This document shows, piece after piece, positions 17,688 to 26,751 of a DNA stretch of 64,000 nt (position 1 is its first letter; each line of letters starts with the position of its first letter). A model generated the notes under the pieces. That model saw only the letters and a program-made list of their open reading frames with translations. It did not search any database and was not told the origin of the DNA. The position numbers and the translations under genes were made by a program. The stretch is from Candidatus Methylospira mobilis (lineage in GTDB: Bacteria > Pseudomonadota > Gammaproteobacteria > Methylococcales > Methylococcaceae). The stretch covers positions 491,716 to 555,715 of the forward strand of contig NZ_CP044205.1 of the NCBI RefSeq assembly GCF_009498235.1, written 5' to 3'.

Positions 17688-20330
17688 ATGAGCAGTACCC
17701 TACCCAATACCGGCAGTCGCGAAATCAACCTGCCATATCTTATGCGTTTTATGGGAGGACTGCAGGAGGATCAACGCAGTCTGCAAGAGATTCAAGCGGT
17801 ATACGATAACCTGACCCTATTGGGACAGCTGTTGTGCGCGGGCACCGATATCACCGGCATGCGTCGGGATTTCAATCAATTGGCCAAAGAATTGATGGAT
17901 CAACTGGCATTGCAGTTTCACAAGAAAGCCGTGCTGGGCCTGCAGTTCAGCGCCAGAATCGCTATCGATATACTGATCCGCAATCTCTTTGAACGTACCG
18001 CTGATATCGGTTTTCTGGCAACAGACCGGGATATTCGCAGGTGCGCTGAAATGGTGCATGATGCATCTCGACGATGCGATAAGAGTGCACTGGTAGGGCG
18101 TTTTCGAGAGTATGTCAATAAATATTCGGTCTATCACAACATTATTTTGCTGGCTCCGGATGGGCGCGTGCTGGCGCAGCTGGATGCCGAAAACGAAGTA
18201 TATAACTCCCAGGACCCGCTTATCGAGCAATCGCTGACCACGGCAAATGCCTACGTCGAGACGTTCCGTCCCACCGATCTCCTGCCCGGAGAAAATTCGC
18301 CGCTGATCTATTCCTATCGCGTCATGTCCGAAGACGGCGAAACGCCGCTGGGCGTTTTATGCCTGTGCTTCCGTTTCGCCGACGAGTGCCAGCGCATTTT
18401 CGAGAATCTGCTGACTCCGGGCGACTGGCGCGTACTGATCATTCTGGGCGAGGACGATAAAATTATCGCCAGTAGCGACATCTATCAATTTCCGATCGGC
18501 GCCAAACTGGAACGCATCGCGGACGACGATTGCCGTATCGTGCGCTTTGCCGGCCGCGAATATCTGGCAACCACCTGCCAGACCAAAGGATATCAGGGGT
18601 ATAGCGGCCCGGGCTGGAGCGGCTATGCGCTGGCGCCGCTGGTTCATGCGTTTGAAATGGCGGAGGCGCGGGAAATAGAACATGTGCCCGCCGCGCTGCG
18701 CGATTGCGTGTTCGAAACGGCCACGCTGTTTTCACCGGAGCTGCGCGATATTCCGCTCAGAGCCGCCAGCATACAGTCCGAGCTGGATCGAGCCGTTTGG
18801 AACGGCAATGTCTGGCTGGCGGCGCAAGGCGACGATCAGGCGCTGAATCGCTCATTCGCCAAGGTGCTGCTGCGCGAAATAGGCCTGACCGGCATACGCA
18901 CGCGCAACGTATTCAGCGAGTCGATCAGCAATCTCTATAAGGCCGTCATTTCTTCGGCGCTGTACGACTGCGCCAGTCAGGCGGCGCTGGCCATCGATAT
19001 CATGGATCGCAATCTCTACGAACGCGCCAACGATTGCCGGTGGTGGGCGCTGACCGGGGCGTTTCGCGAAGCGCTTTCGACTACGGCCAATATCGCCGAT
19101 GATAGTGCAAAGCAAAGCCAGCTGACGGCGATTCTGCGAACCATCAACGGCTTATACACGGTATACAGTAATCTACTGCTGTTTGACCGGGTAGCCCAGG
19201 TTGTTGCAGTTTCCAGCACCGCGCATACCGATCTGGTCGGCCACCGCCTGCAGGGCGAATGGGTGAGAAAAACCCTGGCGTTGCCGGATACGGAAAGTTA
19301 TTGCGTCTCGGCTTTTGATGCGACGGCTCTATATGAAGACGCGCCGACGTATGTCTATGCCGCCGCCGTGCGCAGCATGGAAAACGGTAACGGCGAATCG
19401 ACTCCTGTGGGCGGTATTGCCATCGTTTTCGATTCGACCCCTCAGTTCGAGGCGATGCTGCAGGATGCATTGCCGCGCACCGAAGAAGGGACGCTGATTG
19501 AAGATGCTTTCGCCATATTCGCCGACCGGCAGGGGCGGGTGATAGCCAGCACCAACCCTGCCATCGCGCCCGGCAGCGAGTTCCCGATAGCGCGCCAGTT
19601 TTCGCGCCTGTCGGCCGGGGAAGGCTACGCTGACATCATCGAATACACCGATCGTTACTATGCGATCGGGGCCTGCATGTCCAAGGGGTATCGCGAATAC
19701 AAAGGGCCGGACGACGCTTACCGTAACGACGTGCTGGCGCTGGTGCTGGCGCCGTTGTCGCAATCCACGGTCAAGCAGCCCAATCTGCAATTGCTGCAGC
19801 GGCTTACGGAAGACAGCCATGTGCACCAGCACAATTTTGGCGACGACACCATCGATCTCGCCACGTTTTATATCGGCAATCAGTGGTATGCCGTTTATCT
19901 GGACAGCGTGGTCGAGGCAGTCTTTGCGCCGACGGTAATTCCGATTCCCTGCTCACCGTCCTGGCAGCGTTTTGGCTGCATGCGTCACGCAAAGCAGATT
20001 ATTGCCGTATACGACCTGTTGCAACTGTTGCCTGAAGCGGACGGCAGTTCCTTGAATCAGGCGGTGATTGTGCGCAACAAGGAAAACGGGCAGAATTTCG
20101 CGATCATGGTGACTCGTCTGGGCGAAATCGTGGAAATCAATCGTTCGCGCATTACTCCGATTCCCGGCGCATCGAGCAACGATAGAACCATTGCCGAAAG
20201 CGTAGTCAATCCGCTCTCGAACGACGAACCGGCCAGCAATGTGCTGGTAATTCTGTCGATAGACAATATTTACCGGCTGGTCAGCGGGCTGCAGCTTGAT
20301 GCGCTGCAACAGCCGGGAGAAGGTATTTAA
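17688..20330 (+). CDS. CheW-domain protein with two cache-type sensor repeats
   Basis: A protein of about 880 residues. Two related segments (about 60-330 and 390-690) share the pattern of an N-terminal helix pair, a catalytic-looking RNLFERTADIGFLATD or RNLYERANDCRWWAL stretch, YSVYHNIILLAPDGRV or YTVYSNLLLFDRVAQV, and a YxGPGWSGYALAPL or YKGPDDAYRND ending. These are cache-like ligand-binding folds. The last 150 residues are a CheW domain (LATFYIGNQWYAVYLDSVVEAV, then IPG near the end), the adaptor that couples receptors to CheA. No transmembrane segment is obvious, so the sensor is probably cytosolic. The ATG at 17688 is preceded by AAGGGAG at seven bases; the TTG two codons upstream is less likely. 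The gene stands alone; no other chemotaxis gene is nearby. Confidence 0.85.
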   Translation: MSSTLPNTGSREINLPYLMRFMGGLQEDQRSLQEIQAVYDNLTLLGQLLCAGTDITGMRRDFNQLAKELMDQLALQFHKKAVLGLQFSARIAIDILIRNLFERTADIGFLATDRDIRRCAEMVHDASRRCDKSALVGRFREYVNKYSVYHNIILLAPDGRVLAQLDAENEVYNSQDPLIEQSLTTANAYVETFRPTDLLPGENSPLIYSYRVMSEDGETPLGVLCLCFRFADECQRIFENLLTPGDWRVLIILGEDDKIIASSDIYQFPIGAKLERIADDDCRIVRFAGREYLATTCQTKGYQGYSGPGWSGYALAPLVHAFEMAEAREIEHVPAALRDCVFETATLFSPELRDIPLRAASIQSELDRAVWNGNVWLAAQGDDQALNRSFAKVLLREIGLTGIRTRNVFSESISNLYKAVISSALYDCASQAALAIDIMDRNLYERANDCRWWALTGAFREALSTTANIADDSAKQSQLTAILRTINGLYTVYSNLLLFDRVAQVVAVSSTAHTDLVGHRLQGEWVRKTLALPDTESYCVSAFDATALYEDAPTYVYAAAVRSMENGNGESTPVGGIAIVFDSTPQFEAMLQDALPRTEEGTLIEDAFAIFADRQGRVIASTNPAIAPGSEFPIARQFSRLSAGEGYADIIEYTDRYYAIGACMSKGYREYKGPDDAYRNDVLALVLAPLSQSTVKQPNLQLLQRLTEDSHVHQHNFGDDTIDLATFYIGNQWYAVYLDSVVEAVFAPTVIPIPCSPSWQRFGCMRHAKQIIAVYDLLQLLPEADGSSLNQAVIVRNKENGQNFAIMVTRLGEIVEINRSRITPIPGASSNDRTIAESVVNPLSNDEPASNVLVILSIDNIYRLVSGLQLDALQQPGEGI

Positions 20331-20409
20331 GGTTCTCATAGTTGATCTGGGTGGACTGGCGCCACCCATCAATCTTGCCAGGTTTTGCCAAACCGATTAA
20401 TCTTGAGCC

Positions 20410-20631
20410 ATGAGCACAATGAACATATCCTTACCCGACACGCTCAAGTCCTTCGTGGATGAGCAGGTCAATCAAGGCTGCTACGGCACGAGCAGCGAGT
20501 ACGTGCGCGAGCTGATCCGCAAGGATCAGGATCGCCTGCGTCTCCGCGGCCTCCTGCTCGCGGGCGCGGCGTCTGCACCGGCAACCCCGGCCGCCGATCC
20601 GGCCTGCTTTTTCGTGAGCTTCTGCCGTTAA
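20410..20631 (+). CDS. ParD-type antitoxin, tail altered
   Basis: The first 50 residues (MNISLPDTLKSFVDEQV, then YGTSSEYVRELIRKDQDR) are a ribbon-helix-helix ParD/CC2985-family antitoxin that would bind its operator DNA and neutralise a ParE toxin. The usual C-terminal toxin-binding segment after SAPATPA is replaced by a short cysteine and phenylalanine tail, which suggests a frameshift near residue 65. No ParE gene was found downstream. It is an orphan at the edge of a stretch of mobile-element debris and may be a remnant. Confidence 0.7.
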   Translation: MSTMNISLPDTLKSFVDEQVNQGCYGTSSEYVRELIRKDQDRLRLRGLLLAGAASAPATPAADPACFFVSFCR

Positions 20632-21046
20632 ACCAGCCGCTTCAGCGCGACTTCCATGTACCGGCAGAGAGACTCAAGCGCAACCTGATCTTATCCATTT
20701 CTGAAATCGAAGAAGCCTGCCTCGGCGGCAGTCGCGGCAGGGTGCGCCTGATACCGCGCGCCATGAAAGGCGAGGGGGTTTGGTTGCCCCCACGGGAAAA
20801 GGGCATGGGGGCAAGTGGATCAGGTTGGCTGATACCCAACGAATAACGGAGAAAACGGAATGAATGAACTCTTTCAAGCTAAAGCCGCCATCGCCGCACA
20901 CAAGGAAACCGACGCCTACTGGAAGTGGAGGGGTATAGCCCCCACTGTGCATGAATAATGGGTCGTTGTCCGGGGCGCACAGCGACTGAGGCGTATCGCC
21001 GGCCGTCATTCGAAGGGGGAACGGTTGTTATGTCAGCATCGTGGTG
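20632..21046. other. Gene-poor accessory stretch with inverted repeat
   Basis: No gene can be supported. A GC-rich repeat is present: GCCCCCACGGG (from about 20787) faces GCATGGGGGC (to about 20815). A 33-codon frame beginning MNELFQAKAAIAAHKETD at 20857 has a good ribosome site (CGGAGAAAACGG) but ends after little more than 30 codons. A minus-strand open frame (20674-21009) overlaps it and is not recognisable. Confidence 0.4.
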
Positions 21047-21240
21047 CGGCGGTTTGCGCGTATACGCGATCTGCCGGCGGGGCTGAATGGCTCTAGGCGG
21101 TAGCGCTTCGGTTATCGTTTTCAGGGAACGCGCAAGATCCTAAGTTTGGGCGTTTATCCCGCTGTTGTCTGAGGCAGAAGCGAGAGTTACGAGACCAGCA
21201 TCGATAGGTGGTTGCTACTGGCGTTGACCCCGGCATTCAA
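21047..21240 (+). pseudogene. Tyrosine integrase fossil 1 (arm-binding domain, DUF4102-like)
   Basis: Fragments in shifting frames read GYRFQGTRKILSLGVYPAV (from 21110), then LRDQHR, then VATGVDP. This is the N-terminal arm-binding region of P4-type phage integrases, whose usual order is KYRFQGKRKxLSLGVYP, LAEARxLRDQ, LLAxGVDP. Stops and at least one frameshift break it. The catalytic domain is absent. It shows that an integrative element once sat here. Confidence 0.6.
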
Positions 21241-21324
21241 CATCGCTCTACAAGTCACCAACTCAATTTTTGCATGACTGGCTCATTGCTCAACAGAAGG
21301 AAAAGCTGGTAGCATGAAATCGAC

Positions 21325-21600
21325 CTTTTGGAGTACGAAAAACTGAGGGAAGCTTATCCGGAAACGGAGTTGAAAGCGGCGCGTCAGAAACGCGACGAAG
21401 CGCGCGAATTGTTAATATGGACCACGGCGAACAGCGCAAGGCGCAAAAAAGCTTCATGAAGGCTGAGGCGATGACATTCGAGACGGTGCCCATGGAGTTT
21501 CATGCCGCCAGCCTGCCGGGGGGTTACGGGGGCTTGGCTACAACAAGCAAGCGTTGGCGCGCTGACATATTCCCGGCCCTTGGCGGCAGCCATGAGCGAT
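21325..21600 (+). pseudogene. Tyrosine integrase fossil 2 (arm-binding and core-binding regions)
   Basis: The first part reads LREAYPETELKAARQKRDEARELL. After a frameshift the frame from about 21420 reads HGEQRKAQKSFMKAEAMTFE, then FHAASLPGG and TSKRWRADIFPALGG. This is the same stretch of a P4-type integrase as fossil 1 (YP...LxxAR...RDxARxLL...GVDPGEQRK) followed by the core-binding helices. The two fossils overlap in the domain they cover and differ in sequence, so they come from two different integrases. No Arg-His-Arg-Tyr catalytic region remains. Confidence 0.65.
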
Positions 21601-21681
21601 GAAATTAACATCCTTTCATCTTCGCAGAAGAACCTGTTTCTTCGATGCCAGTATCGCAAATTCATTATTTCCGAGGACTTT

Positions 21682-21969
21682 ATGACTTTTGAGGATTTTA
21701 TGACAATACAGCCGCCTCCTGAGCAATTTGCAAGAGAGGTTATGACGCTCTTTATCCATCAAAAAAAAATGCAGGCCGGAGACTCGATTCCTGCCGGCGA
21801 TGCACTCGCCTTCTGGCAGAAAAATCAGCATCGCTCTGATGACTTCAGGGCCGGAATCGGTTTTGCGCTGGATAACGGCTGGATTGAAATCCGGCACGAT
21901 AGTTTGAACTGGTTCCATTTAACCGAGAAGGGGTATGCTGAAGCCGGCATGGATTACGGTCAATACTAA
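21682..21969 (+). CDS. Small hypothetical protein, winged-helix-like
   Basis: A 95-residue product beginning MTFEDFMTIQPPPEQFAREVM. The C-terminal half (FRAGIGFALDNGWIEI, then LNWFHLTEKGYAEAG) has the wing-and-helix look of small DNA-binding proteins, where LTxKGxA is common. ATG codons at 21682 and 21700 are each preceded by GAGGA plus four T-rich bases, a short tandem repeat, so either start could be used. I do not recognise a named family. It follows the integrase fossils and precedes the convergent methyltransferase gene. Confidence 0.6.
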   Translation: MTFEDFMTIQPPPEQFAREVMTLFIHQKKMQAGDSIPAGDALAFWQKNQHRSDDFRAGIGFALDNGWIEIRHDSLNWFHLTEKGYAEAGMDYGQY

Positions 21970-22022
21970 TCACTGTTTTTGGAGAGGTGAATCGCTGCCG
22001 GCGTTTCGTGGGTAATAGGCAG

Positions 22023-22838
22023 TCAAGCGGTTACCGCATCAACCTTGAGAGGCGGTTTGCACGTATAAACGCATTGGAACCAGACATCGCGGCAAATCAA
22101 CTGCCGCAGTTCGGGAAAGCCGGCGCTGTCGGCCATGACCTGCAAGGCGGCGAATGATTCAGGGAAATCTTGCGTAGTGATATGCTCCAGCGCGGCTTCG
22201 GTCTCGGCGTCTTCGAGACAATGCCAGTTGTTTTGCGCATAAATGCGTATGGCGTCCATGTACTGTTCTCTCGACTCCGTTTCAGTCCTCAGCGTATCGA
22301 CGACGACCAGCAGCCCGCCGGGATTTAGTACGGAAAAGCAGCGTTTGAAAAACTCCTGTTTATCTTCATGCGTCAAATGATGCAGGGCAAAGCTGGAAAA
22401 CACGGTATCGAAGGTTTCAGTGATCGCCTCCAATCCCGAAAGCATATCCATTTGCAGTAAGCGGATGCTCAAACCGCGCGCTTCCAGCGCAGTCAGGTTC
22501 TGCGCGGCCAATTCCAGGGAAACGGCCGACAGATCGAGACCGGTATAGTGCCGGAAGCCGCCTGCTTCCAGCAGCGCCGGAATGAAGCGCGCATCCCCGC
22601 ATCCCGCATCCAGAAAACTGTTGCGGCCGGTGGACCGCCGTTCCTTGAAAAAAACGGAAAGCGCAGCGTAAATTTCTCTATGGAACATGTGATTACCGAG
22701 AACGACCTTTCGATAAATTTCCTGTCCATCAAAAAATCGACTTATTTCATCAAGTCTGGGCTGTGTGTCGGATGTCACAAACTTCACCGCAGGTGTTGGG
22801 TTGAGTGGAGTATGCTCGTGAATAATGATCAGGAACAT
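22023..22838 (-). CDS. Class I SAM-dependent methyltransferase
   Basis: A 271-residue protein with a Rossmann methyltransferase fold. Motif I is FLDAGCGDARFIPALLE (about residues 76-92), motif II is YTGLDLSAVSLELAAQNL, and the post-motif FDTVFSSFALHHLTHEDKQEF and LNPGGLLVVVD match motifs IV and V. The substrate is unknown. The N-terminal 40 residues vary and the start is uncertain; the ATG at 22838 lacks a clear ribosome site and a GTG about 17 codons in is possible. No neighbouring gene hints at the pathway. Confidence 0.85.
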   Translation of the reverse strand: MFLIIIHEHTPLNPTPAVKFVTSDTQPRLDEISRFFDGQEIYRKVVLGNHMFHREIYAALSVFFKERRSTGRNSFLDAGCGDARFIPALLEAGGFRHYTGLDLSAVSLELAAQNLTALEARGLSIRLLQMDMLSGLEAITETFDTVFSSFALHHLTHEDKQEFFKRCFSVLNPGGLLVVVDTLRTETESREQYMDAIRIYAQNNWHCLEDAETEAALEHITTQDFPESFAALQVMADSAGFPELRQLICRDVWFQCVYTCKPPLKVDAVTA

Positions 22839-23284
22839 ATGGGGCGCGGTCGGGAGCGCACGGCTTGTACCATGTTATGCCCGAATCCAGCCTATAGTGG
22901 GATTTTACCACGCAGCCGGAGTTTGCTCCGTTTTTCGTAATGCCATGTTCATGGCTAATTATGTAGATAATTGGATACGGTGTTTTACTGTGCGCTTTAA
23001 ACTGTAAAAGTTGCTAGACTTAATGGCCCGGGCTTTGGGGCGAACTGTATACACAATGCGGATGTTGCGGTGCGGGCGGGCGAACAGGGGCACCTGATGC
23101 GCGCCGGCGGCCGCTTTGTTCCCGCCGCATTAACCGACTGACAATTAACCAGAAGAATAGTGTGCCTCTATGATAAAAACGTCAAACAACAACCACGATG
23201 TGGTTGCTCTGCAAACAGCAAGCGGTTTTGCGCTGGCGGGCGAGGAAGAGGCTGAAAGGCATTATCTGGGGCAATTCATAGGAG
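22839..23284. other. Gene-free stretch with a hairpin
   Basis: No supported gene. CGGAG-TTTG-CTCCG followed by five T at 22917-22935 has terminator form on the plus strand, although no plus-strand gene precedes it. A frame from 23170 opens to 23541 but its translation is compositionally odd and is read in a different frame from the fragment that follows. Confidence 0.4.
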
Positions 23285-23518
23285 GTGGGCGGCACCGTGA
23301 ATGCGCTGCGTTTCATTACCAAGAATATTCTGGCGGTGGTTCCCGAGCAATCCACTACTATCGATTGGTTTATCGACTCTCTGGTACTGCCGTTGAGCGA
23401 GCCGGTGGAGGTCAAGGCGGGCGACGTGATTCGAGTGGCTTTCAGCTATCTTGCGGGCGCATCGATCCAGTCGCTGGAGAAAAACATGAGTACTATGCTG
23501 ATCTGGGCAATAGGTTGA
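23285..23518 (+). pseudogene. Fragment resembling the C-terminal half of an arginine-type methyltransferase
   Basis: The frame reads TVNALRFITKNILAV, then IDWFIDSLVLPLSEPV and VKAGDVIRVAFSYLAGA. The pattern of a beta-barrel ending in xLPLxEPxxVxAGDxIxVxFxYxAG resembles the C-terminal barrel of protein arginine methyltransferase-like enzymes. There is no methyltransferase fold upstream in any frame. The only start is GTG at 23285 or 23298, with GGAGG before the first. It could be a remnant or a short gene of its own. Confidence 0.35.
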
Positions 23519-23618
23519 TTTTGCTTCTCTTATTGCGATAAGGTTTTGGTGTTGGCGTAAAACGGGATATGGCGCTCCGCGTTTCGGTTTTTAAAATCCG
23601 ACAGGATGGTGTACAGCG

Positions 23619-23891
23619 ATGAAAAATAATCTTTATTTCCTGATGGCGGCGCTGGTTTTCGTTGTCATGATGACATGTCCGGGGTGTGAAGAGTATCACA
23701 GGCCCAACCCTTACAAGCAATCCGCCAGCGACCCTAATCAGATAGATAATCCGGAGCGTATCGATGTTATCGTAAAGGATGCATCGAACATGAACGACAA
23801 GTTCCAATGTTTTCGCGAATGCGACCGGCGATGTTTCGGCGAAATTTGTTACAACAAGTGCTCCGATGCGTGTGATAAAGATAAAGACTAG
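23619..23891 (+). CDS. Small cysteine-rich lipoprotein
   Basis: A 90-residue product. The N-terminus (MKNNLYFLMAALVFVVMMTCPGC) is a signal peptide ending in a plausible lipobox, with Cys23 as the lipidation site. The last 30 residues hold six cysteines (CFRECDRRCFGEICYNKCSD) in a pattern suited to disulfides, so the protein is likely exported to the periplasm and anchored. I do not recognise the family. It opens a run of small secreted proteins. Confidence 0.7.
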   Translation: MKNNLYFLMAALVFVVMMTCPGCEEYHRPNPYKQSASDPNQIDNPERIDVIVKDASNMNDKFQCFRECDRRCFGEICYNKCSDACDKDKD

Positions 23892-23965
23892 GTTCCGTTG
23901 ACGTTACAAGGAAAAACAGATCCACTATATCAATGAGTTAAGATGGGTCGCAAAAGTAAACATCG

Positions 23966-24038
23966 TCATGCCGACAGGGAATGACCGAATCAAGACCCCC
24001 GATGGGGTCAGGGTAACATCCTTGGCGGCATGAGGCTA
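23966..24038. repeat. Imperfect inverted repeat with an inner GACCCC hairpin
   Basis: CATGCCGAC near 23969 faces GGCGGCATG near 24031, and within it GACCCCC-GA-TGGGGTC (23993-24008) forms a tight stem. It occupies most of the gap ahead of the DUF333 gene. It could be a transcript leader structure or a dispersed repeat. Confidence 0.35.
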
Positions 24039-24090
24039 ACTGTTTGATTCAATGTTATCGTTAGGTCAGCATAACCTGAGGCAGGCATAC

Positions 24091-24561
24091 ATGTATCGGA
24101 ATCGGAAAAAATTGAAACAACGTTTGCTGTCTTTGATGGGAGCGGCATTTTCGCTGTTTTTTTTTCTTGAAGCACATTCCACACCCGTGCCTGGAAATAA
24201 TACCTCTCATTCGCAATCCACGACTGCCATAGCCAACCCGGCGTCGCAAAACTGTATCAAGCGGGGCGGTACGCTTACTATTCAAAAGCGCGGCGATGGC
24301 GGCGAATACGGTATCTGCATTTTTGAGGATAACAGGCAGTGCGAAGAGTGGGCGCTGCTGCGCGGAACCTGCCCGGTCGGCGGCAGAAAGGTCACCGGGT
24401 ATGCAACGGAAGCCGCCCGGTATTGCGCCATTACCGGAGGGCGGTACCGGATAAGCGGCGGTGATGGACAGCCGGAGCAAGAGCCGGGAAGCTGTAGCCG
24501 GGCGGATAAAACCTGCGAGGTCTGGGCCTATTTTAATGGCCGTTGCCGTTTGGACGATTAA
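24091..24561 (+). CDS. Secreted protein with two DUF333 repeats
   Basis: A 156-residue product. After a basic start and hydrophobic segment (LLSLMGAAFSLFFFLEAHS) comes a first DUF333 unit: NPASQNCIKRGGTL, GGEYGICIFEDNRQCEEWALLRGTC. A second, more divergent unit follows: AARYCAITGGRY, PGSCSRADKTCEVWAYFNGRC. DUF333 is a small cysteine-containing periplasmic domain, often labelled a putative hemolysin without experimental support. ATG at 24091 is preferred over ATG at 24052 because it puts the signal peptide at the usual place. Confidence 0.82.
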   Translation: MYRNRKKLKQRLLSLMGAAFSLFFFLEAHSTPVPGNNTSHSQSTTAIANPASQNCIKRGGTLTIQKRGDGGEYGICIFEDNRQCEEWALLRGTCPVGGRKVTGYATEAARYCAITGGRYRISGGDGQPEQEPGSCSRADKTCEVWAYFNGRCRLDD

Positions 24562-24671
24562 AGCATTTCCAGTAACGCGCCGATATATATGGAGAGCTCC
24601 GGTTGTCAGCCCGTCGCCGGAGCCTAATCATGGTCAGTGGTTACGAAACTATCTATTATTGAGGAGGCATT

Positions 24672-24878
24672 ATGAGCGTTAACGGAGTTCCGAGCCTGTC
24701 TGCGAATCTGTCTACCGCCGCCGCCAATCCGCATCAGAATATAGGTGTGGCGATGTTCAAAAAGGCATTGGATAACGATGCTTCTACCACGCAGTCACTT
24801 ATCAGCGCTGCTACTTCAGCGCCTTCCGCAACGAACCTTCCGCCTAATCTGGGGCAGAATGTGAATATCACGGCTTAA
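24672..24878 (+). CDS. YjfB-family putative motility protein
   Basis: A 68-residue product. The pattern SVNGVPSLSANLSTAAA, IGVAMFKKALDNDAS and the ending LPPNLGQNVNITA match the YjfB_motility family, small proteins of unknown mechanism named from a Bacillus gene near motility genes. GAGGAGG precedes the ATG by a few bases, a very strong ribosome site. It has no signal peptide. No flagellar genes are close. Confidence 0.82.
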   Translation: MSVNGVPSLSANLSTAAANPHQNIGVAMFKKALDNDASTTQSLISAATSAPSATNLPPNLGQNVNITA

Positions 24879-24949
24879 CCGCCGAAAGTGCAAGCCCGCA
24901 GATTGGCTTTTTTAAATAAACAATCAAGATCATAAGCGAGAGGGTTGAT

Positions 24950-26623
24950 ATGGCTTGCAGGAGCAAACCAAAATGGTGTTTCGCAATTGCCGGTTTGACG
25001 TTGACCCTGATGGGGGCAATCAGCGATTGCGCATATGGTCAGGACTATACGGGCGCATTGATAACTTTTCCTACCAATGCCGCGTTTAACCCTGCCTATA
25101 TTTATCTCTGCACGAATACCGGCGGTGAAGGCGATGCCGCAATATGTCAAACGCAACTGCAGCTGACTAATAACGGTTATGTCACCGGCGTGACCCAATG
25201 GAACGGCAATCAACCCGCGCCGTGGGCTTTTCTCTATACCTTGGGAACCTATGTGCTATGGCAGCAGGATGCGAGTCAGGATGCCTCGAGCTGGCGGAGT
25301 TGTACGGTAACGGTAGCCACTGATGGTCTTCATACGGGCGCCGAAAATCATCCTTACAGCTGTCCAGGCTTGTCATGGTCGAATAGCCACGGTGACGATG
25401 TTGTAGATATTGCTTTAATGGCAGCCGACGGCAATGGTTTTTTCATTCCCGCGGGAACGCTGGTGCCGTTGCCGGCGCCCCAGCAGCCGCTGAATCCGAA
25501 TGAGACGGTCCCTGCTCCGCAACGGACAATCACCTTTATTAACAAAAGCGCCAACTACACCGCCCTGTGTATTAACCAACTCGGCACATTTACGCAGACG
25601 CCATGCAGTGGAGAAGCAGGCAGCTTCTCACTGGACGCAAAAGGGAAACCAAAGGGAACTTATGTTATGGATGTTCCGGCAGGCGGCTGGAATTCCGGGG
25701 TGACTGTGGTATCGGGGATCAAATTGAAGGGGCAGCAACAAACCGCTTTTATAGCGACCGGTCAGAATCTGAATACCCCAGATGATCCGGCTTACGGCGC
25801 GCGGATCGAGTGGGTGATGTATCCGCAAACCGGCAGTACGACGACGGGGGTAACAACAATCGATGTGTCGCTGGTTAATGGCTACAACGTCGGTTTCAAA
25901 CTATACCCGGACTCTCACACCGTCTGTAGTCGCGCGCATCACGAGGGCGGCGCAGCGCATTTCAGCCTGTATTCCAAATCCGACAAAATGTCGGAGTTCC
26001 CATATGATGGTTCCAGCCCCAGGTCGGATTGCCCTTCCGGCATGCTGGCGCACGGTCAGGGTCCAAACGGCGCGACTCACACTTTGGGCTGCTACAGCGA
26101 TTGCGCCTGGGCGACCAAAAACTCATCCGCTCAACAGCAACAACTTTGTTGTCAGGGGAGTTACGACAACCCTCCGGGGTCTGCTTCGAATGCATGCCCG
26201 ACAGCTTCTCAAATCGCAAGGCCTTATTCAGCGGCGCTTGATACCCAGGTTTTGAGAAACGGCTATACCTGGGCTTATGACGACTACCGGGGGACTTTTA
26301 CCTGCGACGGCAATGAGAGTTATACGGTTGAGATAACGGATTTCGACAGTAGCGGTTCAGCTCCGTCGCCCCCCGGCGGTTCGTACAGCGTTACGCCGCT
26401 TATTGGTTCAGGCAGCGCAGTCATCAATACCGCCACGGGCATGCAATTGACAAATGACGCGGTGTTTGCGACCGCATCGCCATTGGCGGTGACGGTAAAC
26501 GGACAAGCGGCAACCATTTATCTTGGAACCGGGCAAGTGACAGGTCCGGGTGCAACAGGCGTGGTAGTTTCCGGGGCGTCTCCGTCAGGCGGCAAGGTAA
26601 CGGTCGCTTTCCCTGGGAACTAA
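24950..26623 (+). CDS. Secreted thaumatin-like protein
   Basis: A 557-residue product with a signal peptide (CFAIAGLTLTLMGAISDCAYG). The first 180 residues are a cysteine-bearing domain that I do not recognise. From about 185 comes ITFINKSANYTALCINQ and later VTTIDVSLVNGYNVGFKLYP, SDCPSGM, LGCYSDCAWA, LCCQGSYDNPPGSASNAC, and WAYDDYRGTFTCDGNESYTVEI. These match the ordered cysteine motifs of the thaumatin/GH64-like fold, where YDDxxGxFxC is diagnostic. The C-terminal 90 residues are a Ser/Gly-rich beta tail. Thaumatin-like proteins bind or cleave beta-glucans in plants and fungi; the bacterial role is unclear. ATG at 24950 follows a GAGAGGG site. Confidence 0.78.
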   Translation: MACRSKPKWCFAIAGLTLTLMGAISDCAYGQDYTGALITFPTNAAFNPAYIYLCTNTGGEGDAAICQTQLQLTNNGYVTGVTQWNGNQPAPWAFLYTLGTYVLWQQDASQDASSWRSCTVTVATDGLHTGAENHPYSCPGLSWSNSHGDDVVDIALMAADGNGFFIPAGTLVPLPAPQQPLNPNETVPAPQRTITFINKSANYTALCINQLGTFTQTPCSGEAGSFSLDAKGKPKGTYVMDVPAGGWNSGVTVVSGIKLKGQQQTAFIATGQNLNTPDDPAYGARIEWVMYPQTGSTTTGVTTIDVSLVNGYNVGFKLYPDSHTVCSRAHHEGGAAHFSLYSKSDKMSEFPYDGSSPRSDCPSGMLAHGQGPNGATHTLGCYSDCAWATKNSSAQQQQLCCQGSYDNPPGSASNACPTASQIARPYSAALDTQVLRNGYTWAYDDYRGTFTCDGNESYTVEITDFDSSGSAPSPPGGSYSVTPLIGSGSAVINTATGMQLTNDAVFATASPLAVTVNGQAATIYLGTGQVTGPGATGVVVSGASPSGGKVTVAFPGN

Positions 26624-26751
26624 GCTGTTGTTTCTCGCCCAGGCGAACAAGAGCTTGGCAGTTGTTGACTGGAATCGCTTATCACGGAAGATTTTTTCGT
26701 AACTGTTATTCAGTACAGTCGCGTGCGGCGTGTTGACAAGGGTTGGGGTAA

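Noticed and set aside
20674..21009. Minus-strand 111-codon frame in the integrase debris
   Set aside because: No recognisable family, composition is Pro/Cys/Gly-rich, and it lies opposite a short frame with a good ribosome site.
22917..22935. Plus-strand terminator
   Set aside because: The hairpin and T run look right, but no plus-strand gene ends upstream, so its role cannot be supported.
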